Positions 6,787 through 14,580 of a stretch of DNA of 55,927 bases are shown piece by piece. The first letter of the stretch is position 1, and every line of letters begins with the position of its first letter. A model generated the notes under the pieces. The model was not told the origin of the DNA and did not search any database. It worked only from the letters and a program-made list of their open reading frames with translations. The stretch comes from Sulfuricella sp. (GTDB lineage Bacteria; Pseudomonadota; Gammaproteobacteria; Burkholderiales; Sulfuricellaceae): positions 1-55,927 of the forward strand of contig JAQTMN010000008.1 in assembly GCA_028714315.1 (NCBI GenBank), given 5' to 3'. Position numbers and translations under genes: made by a program.

Positions 6787-7509
6787 AATGTCGAGTTCCG
6801 GATAATGCCGGAAGATGCCCTCTTCGCTAAACGGCAGGCGCCGCTCCGAAGCCAGGTAGGCGGCGATATGCGGGCGCGCCGCAATCCGGTCGTGCAGCGA
6901 GGTCAGCCGGGGAATGGAGGATTCCAGGCGCGCCATTGCCCTGGAAAAGGCATAGCGCAGCCCGGCGATCAGCTGAAAAATCGACAGGTCCACATATGAC
7001 AATGTCCCGCAGGCCATGTGTTCGTCGTGGGAATTGCGTTCGAGCACCCGTTCGAAATAGCCGAGAAATTTGGGTATGCGCCCCCGAACGAACAGTTCGG
7101 CGGCGTGGCGCGCTTCCCTCTTCTGTTCTTCATAATAGAGGTCGGCCCCGATCGGGTGATGGGTATTGTGGATTTCCGCGACCAGGTCGGCGATCGTCAG
7201 TTGCAGCTGGTGCACCCACAGCCGTCCAGCCTCGTCCTCAGGCGCCAGGCCAAGCCGGGGGCCGAGGAAAAACAGGATATTGGCGGTCTGCGCAATGATC
7301 CGGTCGCCGGCCTTGAAGAACGGCGGCGCGAATGGCGGGCGCTCCAGTTCCGCAGAATCGAGAAAATGCAGCAGCGCCGATTCGCCCATGCCGTCGCGCT
7401 CGGGCAAACGCGCCACGTCCACATAATCGGCCCGCGCTTCTTCCAGGGCGAGCCTGACGAATTCGCCGCGGCCCTGTATGGACGGCCAGTAATAAAGCTC
7501 GTAGCGCAT
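6784..7509 (-). CDS. Glutathione S-transferase family protein
   Basis: 241 residues. An N-terminal thioredoxin-fold GST domain (ELYYWPSIQGRGEFVRLALEEA at ~4-25; PPFFKAGDRIIAQTANILFFLG around 60-85, containing the cis-Pro/glutathione region) precedes an all-helical C-terminal domain (~95-235). The organisation resembles Sigma/Alpha-like GSTs. Twelve bases separate it from the upstream Vgb-like gene, so they probably form an operon. The likely role is glutathione conjugation or peroxide/electrophile detoxification in the cytoplasm. The stop codon falls in the dispersed repeat. Confidence 0.85.
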   Translation of the reverse strand: MRYELYYWPSIQGRGEFVRLALEEARADYVDVARLPERDGMGESALLHFLDSAELERPPFAPPFFKAGDRIIAQTANILFFLGPRLGLAPEDEAGRLWVHQLQLTIADLVAEIHNTHHPIGADLYYEEQKREARHAAELFVRGRIPKFLGYFERVLERNSHDEHMACGTLSYVDLSIFQLIAGLRYAFSRAMARLESSIPRLTSLHDRIAARPHIAAYLASERRLPFSEEGIFRHYPELDI

Positions 7510-7521
7510 GTCGGCCGTGGC

Positions 7522-8499
7522 TTATTTGGTGGTGCGGTATACCACGAGATGATCGGTGCCCGATTCGGCTCCCCACACCTCCCCTTCCCTGCCGCTCAGC
7601 TGTCGAATATCGGCGCCCGGCCGGGGAGCGGGGAAAATCTCGAACAGATTGGTGTTGGGATCGAAGCGCAAAACGGCATTGGCGGCAAAATCGCTGAGCC
7701 AGACCTTGTCTTTTTCATCCACGTAAATTCCATAAGGCTTGGGCTTGTCGCCGGGCAAAGGCCACGACCGCCATTTGCCGGTGGCCGGCTCGTACGCGCT
7801 CAGCTGCCCCGCATTCCATTCGGCGATCCACAGCCGTCCGGTGGAATCCGCCGACAATCTTCTCGAGCCTTGCTTGGGGGTGGGCGGATTGATCACGCCG
7901 GCGGCGCCGGTCGCCGTGTCGATCCGGGCGATGTGGCTGCCGGCAAAAGATGCGTAATAGATGTCGCCGCTCGGGGTCGCTGTCATCCCGTAAGGACCGG
8001 CGCCGCCCGGTGCATCGAAAACCTTTATTTCGGAGCTGCGCGGGTCGATCCGCCCATAGATCCCGGTTTGCCCGGTGAACCACAGGATGCCGTGTTTATC
8101 GAAGGTCGCGCTGTTCAGGTTTTCATTGGGCCGCGAAGGGGACAGGTAAAAATAGGTCAGCCCGCCGGTTTTCGGTTCGACCCGGACAATGGCGTTCAGG
8201 CCGCCGTCGGCTACCCAGATCGCGTTGTCCGGGCCGAAAATCAGGCCATGGGGCGCCGAATCCTTGCCGAGATGAATTTCCTTGACCGCCTTGGTTTTTG
8301 GGTCCAGGCGGCCGATGGTGCCGCGTCCCTGCGCGGTGTACCAGACGTAATGGCTGCCCTTCTCCGGCGCAACATCGTGCGGGTGCGACCCGGCCGGGAC
8401 ATCGAAGGATTGCGTCTCCGTGGCGGCATGAACCGCCGACATCCCGAACATCCAGGCAAATGCAAGCATTGAAAAGCGGAAGCCCCATTTTTGCGCCAT
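7522..8499 (-). CDS. Secreted Vgb/SMP-30-like beta-propeller protein
   Basis: 325 residues with a signal peptide (cleavage near AVHA|AT, residue ~25). Repeated blades follow the motif HGL-F-GPDNAIWVADGG, NSATFDKHGILWFTGQTG, GMTATPSGDIYYASFAGSH and GIYVDEKDKVWLSDFAAN. This is typical of the virginiamycin B lyase/streptogramin lyase-like seven-bladed propeller. Most family members are not proven antibiotic lyases, so a periplasmic lactonase or binding role is as likely. The start is supported by GGAAGGAAAAAATCG just upstream. Co-oriented with the GST gene. Confidence 0.8.
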   Translation of the reverse strand: MAQKWGFRFSMLAFAWMFGMSAVHAATETQSFDVPAGSHPHDVAPEKGSHYVWYTAQGRGTIGRLDPKTKAVKEIHLGKDSAPHGLIFGPDNAIWVADGGLNAIVRVEPKTGGLTYFYLSPSRPNENLNSATFDKHGILWFTGQTGIYGRIDPRSSEIKVFDAPGGAGPYGMTATPSGDIYYASFAGSHIARIDTATGAAGVINPPTPKQGSRRLSADSTGRLWIAEWNAGQLSAYEPATGKWRSWPLPGDKPKPYGIYVDEKDKVWLSDFAANAVLRFDPNTNLFEIFPAPRPGADIRQLSGREGEVWGAESGTDHLVVYRTTK

Positions 8500-8554
8500 C
8501 GATTTTTTCCTTCCGTTTAACGTGAAACTTGCGAAACAGGATGGGTACCGGCTA

Positions 8555-8770
8555 TTACTTGCGCGCGAAAAGCAGCAACAACACCCCCGCCGCTATCGCC
8601 CCCGCACCGGCCCAGACCGGGATATCCACCGTTTTCGTTTCCTTCACCGACAATTCGAGCGAACCCAGCTTGGCCTCGTGCGTCTCCCTGGTGTAGCTGA
8701 AACTGCCGTAGGCCAGCCCCAGCGTCCCCGCCGCGATCAATATGACAGCCAGTATCTTGACGGCATTCAT
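8555..8770 (-). CDS. 71-residue two-helix membrane protein
   Basis: Two hydrophobic helices (residues ~4-24 and ~50-68) flank a charged segment (YTRETHEAKLGSLELSVKETKTVDIP). A strong ribosome-binding site (GGGAGCG) precedes the ATG. Small proteins of this layout are widespread next to CsbD/DUF genes and are usually left as uncharacterised (DUF3185-like). Neighbours are other tiny stress-associated membrane proteins, so an envelope stress role is inferred only from context. Confidence 0.65.
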   Translation of the reverse strand: MNAVKILAVILIAAGTLGLAYGSFSYTRETHEAKLGSLELSVKETKTVDIPVWAGAGAIAAGVLLLLFARK

Positions 8771-8801
8771 GTTTCGCTCCCGGCATGGATATGCCGAACG
8801 G

Positions 8802-8948
8802 CTACAAGCCCCGCCCCTGGATGAGGCGTATCAATATCGCCACGATCGCAATGACCAGGAGAATGTGAATGAAACCGCCCATGGTATATGAGGAAACCAG
8901 GCCAAGTAGCCACAGGATGATCAGGATGACTGCAATGGTTTCGAGCAT
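8802..8948 (-). CDS. 48-residue Lmo0937-like membrane protein
   Basis: Begins MLETIAVILIILWLLGLVSS and continues GGFIHILLVIAIVAILIRLI before RGL-stop. This pattern of two closely spaced helices is typical of the Lmo0937 family of small membrane proteins. The ribosome-binding site GGGAGGG lies 7-8 nt upstream of the ATG. It sits between the two-helix protein gene and csbD on the same strand. Function unknown in the family. Confidence 0.75.
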   Translation of the reverse strand: MLETIAVILIILWLLGLVSSYTMGGFIHILLVIAIVAILIRLIQGRGL

Positions 8949-8993
8949 TTTCACACCCTCCCGTTTTGAGCGGATTCCCATGAGAAATCGGAG

Positions 8994-9215
8994 CTATCCC
9001 TTGTTTTCCAGGTCATCGTGGATGGACGCAGCGAATTCATCGATCTGTTTTTCCGCCTCTTCCTTGCCGATGCCGTAAATTTCCTGGATCTTGCCCAATA
9101 GCTGCTCGCGCTTGCCGGCAACGATATCGATGTTGTCGTCGGTAAGTTCGCCCCATTTCTCCCGCGCCCTGCCCTTGAGCTGCTTCCAGTTGCCTTCGAT
9201 CTTGTTCCAGTTCAT
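8994..9215 (-). CDS. CsbD family stress-response protein
   Basis: 73 residues starting MNWNKIEGNWKQLKGRAREK, followed by WGELTDDN and IVAGKREQLLGKIQE-YGI, the full CsbD signature. GGAGTG 6-7 nt upstream supports this ATG over one 15 codons further out. CsbD proteins are small, hydrophilic and induced by general stress; their molecular role is not settled. The next downstream genes on the same strand are tiny membrane proteins. Confidence 0.92.
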   Translation of the reverse strand: MNWNKIEGNWKQLKGRAREKWGELTDDNIDIVAGKREQLLGKIQEIYGIGKEEAEKQIDEFAASIHDDLENKG

Positions 9216-9289
9216 CGCGCACTCCTTCCAGATCCATGGGTGTAGGGAAACGCCGATCAAATCGGAATAAACCCTGAAAATTTAGTTCG

Positions 9290-9408
9290 AGCCACCGAGA
9301 TCACAGAGACGATGCGGGTTCCTGGTGAGCGGAAAAATGCGGGCAATCGATTGTTTTCTCTTTGTGAACGCTGTGTTCTCTGTGGCTGGTAAATCGCTTT
9401 TTTTAGGA
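9290..9408. repeat. Diverged member of the CACGGAG repeat family, copy C
   Basis: The left arm GCCACCGAGATCACAGAG is matched by the right arm CTGTGTTCTCTGTGGC, followed by a T run and TAGGAAACC. Same organisation as copy B but with many substitutions. Confidence 0.55.
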
Positions 9409-9414
9409 AACCGT

Positions 9415-9513
9415 TTAGTATCCCTCCATGTCCTTATTCAGCGACCAGGCGATTAACCCGACCGCCCCGACAACGGCGGCACCGATGCCCAGGACGAAAA
9501 TAACGAAGCTCAT
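9415..9513 (-). CDS. 32-residue single-helix membrane peptide
   Basis: MSFVIFVLGIGAAVVGAVGL followed by IAWSLNKDMEGY. GGGAGG lies 6 nt upstream of the ATG, a very good ribosome-binding site for so small a gene. One N-terminal transmembrane helix and a short charged tail. It lies downstream of the BON lipoprotein gene on the same strand. No known family assigned. Confidence 0.55.
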   Translation of the reverse strand: MSFVIFVLGIGAAVVGAVGLIAWSLNKDMEGY

Positions 9514-9552
9514 TTTGGCCTCCCCGCTCACTGCTTGCGCAATAAAATTATT

Positions 9553-9596
9553 GATTTGCTTCACTTGATTTGCTTCACTTGTGATTTGCTTCACTT
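9553..9596. repeat. Three tandem copies of a 14-bp unit
   Basis: GATTTGCTTCACTT occurs at 9553, 9567 and 9583; the first two are directly adjacent and the third follows a 2-bp spacer. The stop codon of the BON lipoprotein gene lies in the third copy. Confidence 0.8.
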
Positions 9597-10034
9597 GGGC
9601 GTTTTTACCACCAGCCGGTTTTCGACCCGGTTGACGCCGGCGACCGCGCCGGCTATTTCCGCGGTTCGATCTTTGCCCGCCTGCGAATCGACCGAACCGG
9701 TCAGCGTGACCACGCCGTCCGCGGTGGCGACGTTGATTTGCAGGGTTTTCAGACCGGGCTCGGCAAAAATGGCGGCCTTGACCTTGGCGGTGACCACCGT
9801 ATCGTCGATGGCCGTACCGGTTTTCCGGCTTTGTTCTGTGATTTTCTGCGACGCCTGTCCGGCTTTTTCGCTGGCTTTTTCGGCTGCCTGCTCCGCTTTC
9901 TCGCCGGCTTTTTCAGCCGCCTGATCGATTTTTTTGCCTGCCGTTTCCGCCGAATCCGGCTTTTGGCAGCCGCCAAATCCGATCGTGAAACATGTCGTCA
10001 TCACGGCCACTTTGAATTTTCCCAAGGTGTTCAT
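9591..10034 (-). CDS. BON-domain lipoprotein with Ala/Lys/Glu coiled-coil linker
   Basis: 147 residues. A signal peptide ends in a lipobox-like FGGC (C23). Residues ~28-70 are a near-periodic helix (AAEKAGEKAEQAAEKASEKAG), probably an extended coil. The BON domain follows (~75-145: DTVVTAKVKAAIFAEPGLKT, VATADGVVTLTGSV, GVNRVENRLVV). BON proteins such as OsmY/DolP are envelope proteins that bind phospholipid. The name-giving motif is clear. The gene precedes the 32-residue membrane peptide on the same strand. Confidence 0.85.
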   Translation of the reverse strand: MNTLGKFKVAVMTTCFTIGFGGCQKPDSAETAGKKIDQAAEKAGEKAEQAAEKASEKAGQASQKITEQSRKTGTAIDDTVVTAKVKAAIFAEPGLKTLQINVATADGVVTLTGSVDSQAGKDRTAEIAGAVAGVNRVENRLVVKTPK

Positions 10035-10258
10035 TTACGCCCCACTGTCCATGACGCAGCTGCCGACGGCGAGCGCCCCGCGCCCATTAATAACCATAGG
10101 ACAAAACAACGGGATTTCAATCGGACAGCGGAAAGCCTGGGGGGGCCATGACCGTCTATAGTTAAGGATGCGCCGATTCCGGTTGCGCCAATCCAGCGCG
10201 GGTATGAATCACTAATTTTCAGCGACTTGGCATGGGATTTTAAGAAGGCTTGTCAACC

Positions 10259-12193
10259 ATGGCCATCCTCACTCGCATATTGATCGCCCTTGCCGTTATC
10301 ATGACGGCGCTCGCCGTTTTCCTCGCCACGTTCGACTGGAACTGGCTGCGGTCTTATGTCGAGCGTGGCGTCGCCGAGCATACCGGGCGGGAATTCAGCG
10401 TCGGCGGCAACCTGGAGGTGGAGCCGTTCTCCCTGCCGCCCCGCGTCCGCATGGAAAAAGTGCGGTTCCAGAATGCGCCATGGGGTACGGCACCGGAAAT
10501 GCTCCGGAGCGAAACCCTGGAATTCAGGATAAATCCCTTGTATCTGCTGGTCGGCAAGGTGGTCCTGCCCGAGGTGCGCCTATCGCAACCGTCCATCGTG
10601 CTGGAAAGAAGCAAGGACGGGAAGCGCAACTGGATTTTGAAGAAAACTCAGACCGAGGCGGACCGCCCGCCTTATATCGGCCGGCTGATGGTGGATCGCG
10701 GAGTGCTGATCTACCGCGATCCGGCCGGCAAAACCGACCTGAGGATCGAAGTCTCCACCCCTCCCGCCGCGGACGGCCAACAAGCCGGCATCAGGTTCAC
10801 CGCCGGGGGGCTGTTCGAGGGGCTGCAGACCAGCGCGCGGGGCGAAGGCGGCCCGGTGCTGCGGTTGCGCGACGAAACGACGCCCTACCGGATCGACGCC
10901 CGGTTTCGCGCCGGCGACACCCGGCTCGACTTCGACGGGACGGTGACGGGCCTGGTCTCGCTCGCCGCCGCGAGAGGCCGTCTCAAGCTGGACGGGAAGG
11001 ACATGGCGGAGCTATTCCCGATCCTGAAAATTTCCCTGCCGCATACGCCGCCCTACCGCATCGACAGCGAGCTCGATCACAGCGCGGACCGCTGGAAACT
11101 CCAGCATTTTTCCGGGCGCGTCGGCCGGAGCGACCTTTCAGGCGACGCCGAAATCCAGGCCAGCCACGATCGCCGCAAGCTGACCGGCGATTTGCATTCG
11201 AAGCTGCTCGACGTCGCCGACCTGTCCGGCTTCATCGGTTCCGCGCCGCCGGTGATGGCGAGCTCCTCCGCCGCGCAGAAAAAAGAAGCGGCCGAGGAGG
11301 CCGCGCGCAGCCGCGTGCTGCCCAGCGCGACGTTCGGCCTGCAACGCATCAAGGCGATGGACGCGGACGTGCGCTTCGAGGCGAAGAGCATCCAGCGCAA
11401 AGGGCTGCCGCTCGACAACCTGACCACCCACCTGGTGCTCCAGGACGGTGTGTTGACGCTGAAGCCGCTGAATTTCGGCGTGGCGCAGGGCAATATCGTC
11501 GCCAAAATCCGCCTGGACGCCAACCAGACCCCGCCTGCCTTTCGGTCAGACGTTGAATTCAGGAAGCTTCAGCTCGCCGAACTCGTGCCCCAGTTGAAAT
11601 CGACCAAAGCCAGTTTCGGCCTCGCCGGCGGCCATGCCGACCTGTCCGGCCGGGGGCAATCGTTTGCGGAAATACTTGGGCAGGCCAATGGCGAAGTAGC
11701 CTTGGCGGCGTCCGGCGGCACCGTCAGCAGCTTGTTGCTGGCCTTTGCCGAGATCAACGTCGGCGAAATCATCCGGGCTCTGCTGGCCGGAGATTCGAAT
11801 GTGCCGATGCGTTGCGGCGTATTCGACTTCAGCGTAAAAAACGGCATCATGGATAGCCGAACCTTCATCATCGACACCCAGGTCAGCACCATCACGGGCA
11901 GCGGCCAGATCGACCTGAAGAACGAGACCGTCAATCTGACCGCGAAGGCAAGCGCGAAGCAGCTCAGCGTCCTGGCCGCCCCCTCGCCGATCCACGTCAC
12001 CGGCACTTTCAAACAGCTCCATGCCGCTCCTGAGGCCGGCCCGCTGGTCGCGCGCGGCGGCGCGGCGGCGGTGCTGGGCGTGCTGACCGGCGGGATCGGC
12101 GCGATCATCCCTCTGATCGAGGCCGGACCAGGGAAGGACAGCCCTTGCGGCGAGTTGATCGCACGGGCGACCGGAAAAGCCGTGGGCAGATAA
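10259..12193 (+). CDS. AsmA family protein
   Basis: 644 residues from the ATG at 10259 (AGAAGG 10 nt upstream; TTG at 10250 is less well spaced). An N-terminal membrane anchor (~2-23) is followed by the AsmA start (DWNWLRSYVERGVAEHTGREFSV, LPPRVRMEKVRFQNAPWG). A long beta-rich region and the conserved C-terminal AsmA_2 part (GDSNVPMRCGVFDFSVKNGI, STITGSGQIDLKNETVNL) complete it. AsmA-like proteins are inner-membrane-anchored, span the periplasm, and are implicated in phospholipid traffic to the outer membrane. This fits a neighbourhood rich in MCE transporters. Monocistronic. Confidence 0.9.
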   Translation: MAILTRILIALAVIMTALAVFLATFDWNWLRSYVERGVAEHTGREFSVGGNLEVEPFSLPPRVRMEKVRFQNAPWGTAPEMLRSETLEFRINPLYLLVGKVVLPEVRLSQPSIVLERSKDGKRNWILKKTQTEADRPPYIGRLMVDRGVLIYRDPAGKTDLRIEVSTPPAADGQQAGIRFTAGGLFEGLQTSARGEGGPVLRLRDETTPYRIDARFRAGDTRLDFDGTVTGLVSLAAARGRLKLDGKDMAELFPILKISLPHTPPYRIDSELDHSADRWKLQHFSGRVGRSDLSGDAEIQASHDRRKLTGDLHSKLLDVADLSGFIGSAPPVMASSSAAQKKEAAEEAARSRVLPSATFGLQRIKAMDADVRFEAKSIQRKGLPLDNLTTHLVLQDGVLTLKPLNFGVAQGNIVAKIRLDANQTPPAFRSDVEFRKLQLAELVPQLKSTKASFGLAGGHADLSGRGQSFAEILGQANGEVALAASGGTVSSLLLAFAEINVGEIIRALLAGDSNVPMRCGVFDFSVKNGIMDSRTFIIDTQVSTITGSGQIDLKNETVNLTAKASAKQLSVLAAPSPIHVTGTFKQLHAAPEAGPLVARGGAAAVLGVLTGGIGAIIPLIEAGPGKDSPCGELIARATGKAVGR

Positions 12194-12397
12194 ACGCTGT
12201 CATATCGGGGACCGACACCCGTGTCTCACGGGGCGGCATAGTCGCTTGCCGTCCCAGCACCTTCTGGGTTACCAAGTCGTTGATGTTAGACTATGCGGTT
12301 CTGGAGTGTTGCGCGAACGGCTCCGTCCTGCGATACGGTGGGCGCCGTTGACCGCTGAGTCGAACCACATTTTCACGTTTGAGCAAGGATCGAACCC

Positions 12398-13450
12398 ATG
12401 AATTGGCGCAATGGTTTGCGGCCGCCAGGCGTCATGGCGGCGCTCGGTGCCGCGCTATTGTTTGGAGCAGGCACGCCGCTCGCGAAGTTGCTCTTGAACA
12501 CAATCAACCCCTGGATGCTGGCGGGTTTGCTTTATCTTGGCTCGGGAGTGGGCCTCGCGCTGTTTCGCCAAATCACCCGCGCGCCGGCGGTCCGCCTGCC
12601 ACGAAACGAGGTGACGTGGCTGGTCGGTGCAATTGTCGCCGGCGGCGTGGTCGGCCCCGTGTTGTTGATGCTGGGCCTGACCGGGATGCCGGCCTCGGGC
12701 GCGTCGCTGCTGCTCAATGCCGAAAGCGTGTTCACCGCATTGCTGGCGTGGTTTGCCTTCAAGGAGAACTTCGACCGCCGGATCGCGCTCGGCATGGTGG
12801 CCATCGTGGCTGGCGCGGCCGTTCTGACCTGGCCCGGCGAAGCCCGCTTTGCAGGCACATGGCCCGTGCTCGCCGTGCTGGGCGCGTGCTTTGCCTGGGG
12901 CATCGACAACAATCTGACGCGCAAGGTGTCCCTTTCGGATGCGACTTGGATCGCATCGCTTAAAGGGCTGATCGCCGGCCCGGTTAATCTTGCACTTGCC
13001 TTCTTCGCGCTGGGCGCCAAGCTTCCTGCATGGTCGCATCTGGCCGGCGCCATGTTGGTCGGTTTGCTTGCCTACGGCGTGAGCCTCGCCTTGTTCGTGG
13101 TCGGTCTGCGCCATCTCGGCACAGCCCGCACTGGCGCTTATTTCTCGATAGCGCCGTTTTTGGGCGCGTTGCTCGCGGTGGCGATGGGAGAACCGGTCAC
13201 CGCGCCGTTGCTACTGGCGGGTAGCCTGATGGCGCTTGGCATTTGGCTGCATCTGACCGAGCGACATGAGCACGAACATACCCATGAAGCGTTGGAGCAC
13301 GAACATGAACACGTGCACGACGAGCATCATCAACATCCGAGCGATGTCCCCGTTGCACCGGGTATCAAGCACAGTCATCGGCATCGGCACGATCCGCTGA
13401 CGCACACGCATGCGCATTTCCCGGACGCTCATCATCGGCATGACCACTAG
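12398..13450 (+). CDS. EamA/DMT-superfamily permease with His-rich C-terminal tail
   Basis: 350 residues. Ten predicted membrane helices in two EamA halves (~15-140 and ~150-280; GAALLFGAGTPLAKLLL starts the first, GACFAWGIDNNLTRKVSLSD the second). The last ~66 residues form a hydrophilic tail with about 23 histidines (HEHEHTHEALEHEHEHVHDE, HSHRHRH, HTHAHF). DMT permeases export metabolites or ions; the tail strongly suggests divalent metal (Zn, Ni, Co) sensing or transport. Substrate is inferred. The ribosome-binding site AAGGATCG precedes the ATG. Convergent with ackA. Confidence 0.88.
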   Translation: MNWRNGLRPPGVMAALGAALLFGAGTPLAKLLLNTINPWMLAGLLYLGSGVGLALFRQITRAPAVRLPRNEVTWLVGAIVAGGVVGPVLLMLGLTGMPASGASLLLNAESVFTALLAWFAFKENFDRRIALGMVAIVAGAAVLTWPGEARFAGTWPVLAVLGACFAWGIDNNLTRKVSLSDATWIASLKGLIAGPVNLALAFFALGAKLPAWSHLAGAMLVGLLAYGVSLALFVVGLRHLGTARTGAYFSIAPFLGALLAVAMGEPVTAPLLLAGSLMALGIWLHLTERHEHEHTHEALEHEHEHVHDEHHQHPSDVPVAPGIKHSHRHRHDPLTHTHAHFPDAHHRHDH

Positions 13451-13470
13451 CTTTTTTGCCCAGCGTGTTT

Positions 13471-14580
13471 TCAGGCAAGCGGAGGCGTGTTTCCGCCGCC
13501 GCTTCGTTCCAGCACGTTCGCAACCAGCACGGCGATCATTCTTTCCTCGTCGGCGGCGATCCTCAGGATCGGCTTCGAGTCCCGCGCGCCGAGCAGCACT
13601 TCGTTGTCCCGGTTGGATTTGGCGTCCAGCGCAAATCCCAGGAATACCAGCGGATCGCAGATCATGGAGCGAATCTGCGCGGAGTGCTCGCCGATGCCGC
13701 CGGTGAAAACCAGTCCGTCGATCCCTCCCGCTTTCGCGGCGAAGGCACCGATGGCCGCGCGAACTTGGCGGCAGAAATAATCGACGGCAAAGCGCGCCGC
13801 ATCGCTGCGGCTTTCGAGCAATGGCGCCATTTCGCTGCTTTCGCCGTCGGACAGCGCGAGCAGCCCCATGCGGTGGTATGTCAGCCGGGCAAGCTCCGCG
13901 GCGCCGAAACGGTTCGCCAGTTCCAGCATGACTCCCGGATCGAGGTCGCCGCTGCGCGTGCCCATCGGAATGCCGCCCGCCGGGGTATAGCCCATGCTGG
14001 TGTCCACCGACCGGAGGTTTTCCATCAGGCACAGGCTGGCCCCGGCACCGAGGTGGGCCACGACGATGCGGCCGACAGCCTTGTCGCCGATGACGTCGGG
14101 CAGCATCCGCGCGACGTGGGCGTAATTGATGCCGTGAAATCCGTAGCGGCGCATCCCCAGTTCCCGAGGGATCGGCAGCCGTCTGGAAAATTCCGGCATG
14201 GTGGCGTGGAACGCGGTATCGAAGCACGCCACCTGCGGCACGTCGAAGCGCTCGCGGCACATCGACAGCCCGAAAAGATTGCCCGGCATATGCAGCGGAG
14301 CCAGGTGGACCAAGCTCTCCAGGCGCGCCTGCTCGGCCGCGTCCACCCTCCGCGCGGCGTCGGCGACGTCGCCGCCGTGAACGAAGCGGTGCCCCACCGC
14401 GTCCGGCCGGTCGTTGCTCAAATCCCGCATCAGGTCGTCGAAGGCTTTGCCGTGGCTGCGGGGAAAATCCTGCCCGACGTGTTCGTAGCGGAAATCCCGG
14501 CGCGCGCCGTCGGCGCGGAACAGGCTGGCCTTGAGGCTGGACGAGCCGCTGTTGATGGTGAGCAGGCTCAATACGGCCAA
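13471..14580 (-). CDS. ackA: Acetate kinase
   Basis: 369 residues from a TTG at 14580, six bases after GAGGAGGG; another in-frame TTG at 14571 overlaps the phosphoketolase stop as TTGA. No ATG fits. The acetokinase fold is clear: [16 protein letters not shown] at the start, [49 protein letters not shown], and [12 protein letters not shown] near the C-terminus. The enzyme makes ATP and acetate from acetyl phosphate. It lies immediately downstream of phosphoketolase, so the pair forms a bypass: sugar phosphate to acetyl phosphate to acetate plus ATP. Confidence 0.93.
   Translation of the reverse strand: MAVLSLLTINSGSSSLKASLFRADGARRDFRYEHVGQDFPRSHGKAFDDLMRDLSNDRPDAVGHRFVHGGDVADAARRVDAAEQARLESLVHLAPLHMPGNLFGLSMCRERFDVPQVACFDTAFHATMPEFSRRLPIPRELGMRRYGFHGINYAHVARMLPDVIGDKAVGRIVVAHLGAGASLCLMENLRSVDTSMGYTPAGGIPMGTRSGDLDPGVMLELANRFGAAELARLTYHRMGLLALSDGESSEMAPLLESRSDAARFAVDYFCRQVRAAIGAFAAKAGGIDGLVFTGGIGEHSAQIRSMICDPLVFLGFALDAKSNRDNEVLLGARDSKPILRIAADEERMIAVLVANVLERSGGGNTPPLA

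Noticed and set aside
7018-8472. Plus-strand open frame over the GST and Vgb-like genes
   Set aside because: Antisense to two recognisable proteins; no ribosome-binding site or family.
7522-8499. Antibiotic (streptogramin) resistance gene
   Set aside because: The propeller is Vgb-like, but most chromosomal relatives are not shown to be lyases, and a signal peptide places it outside the cytoplasm.
12194-12397. Possible small gene between asmA and the permease
   Set aside because: No ribosome-binding site and no protein-like pattern in any frame.
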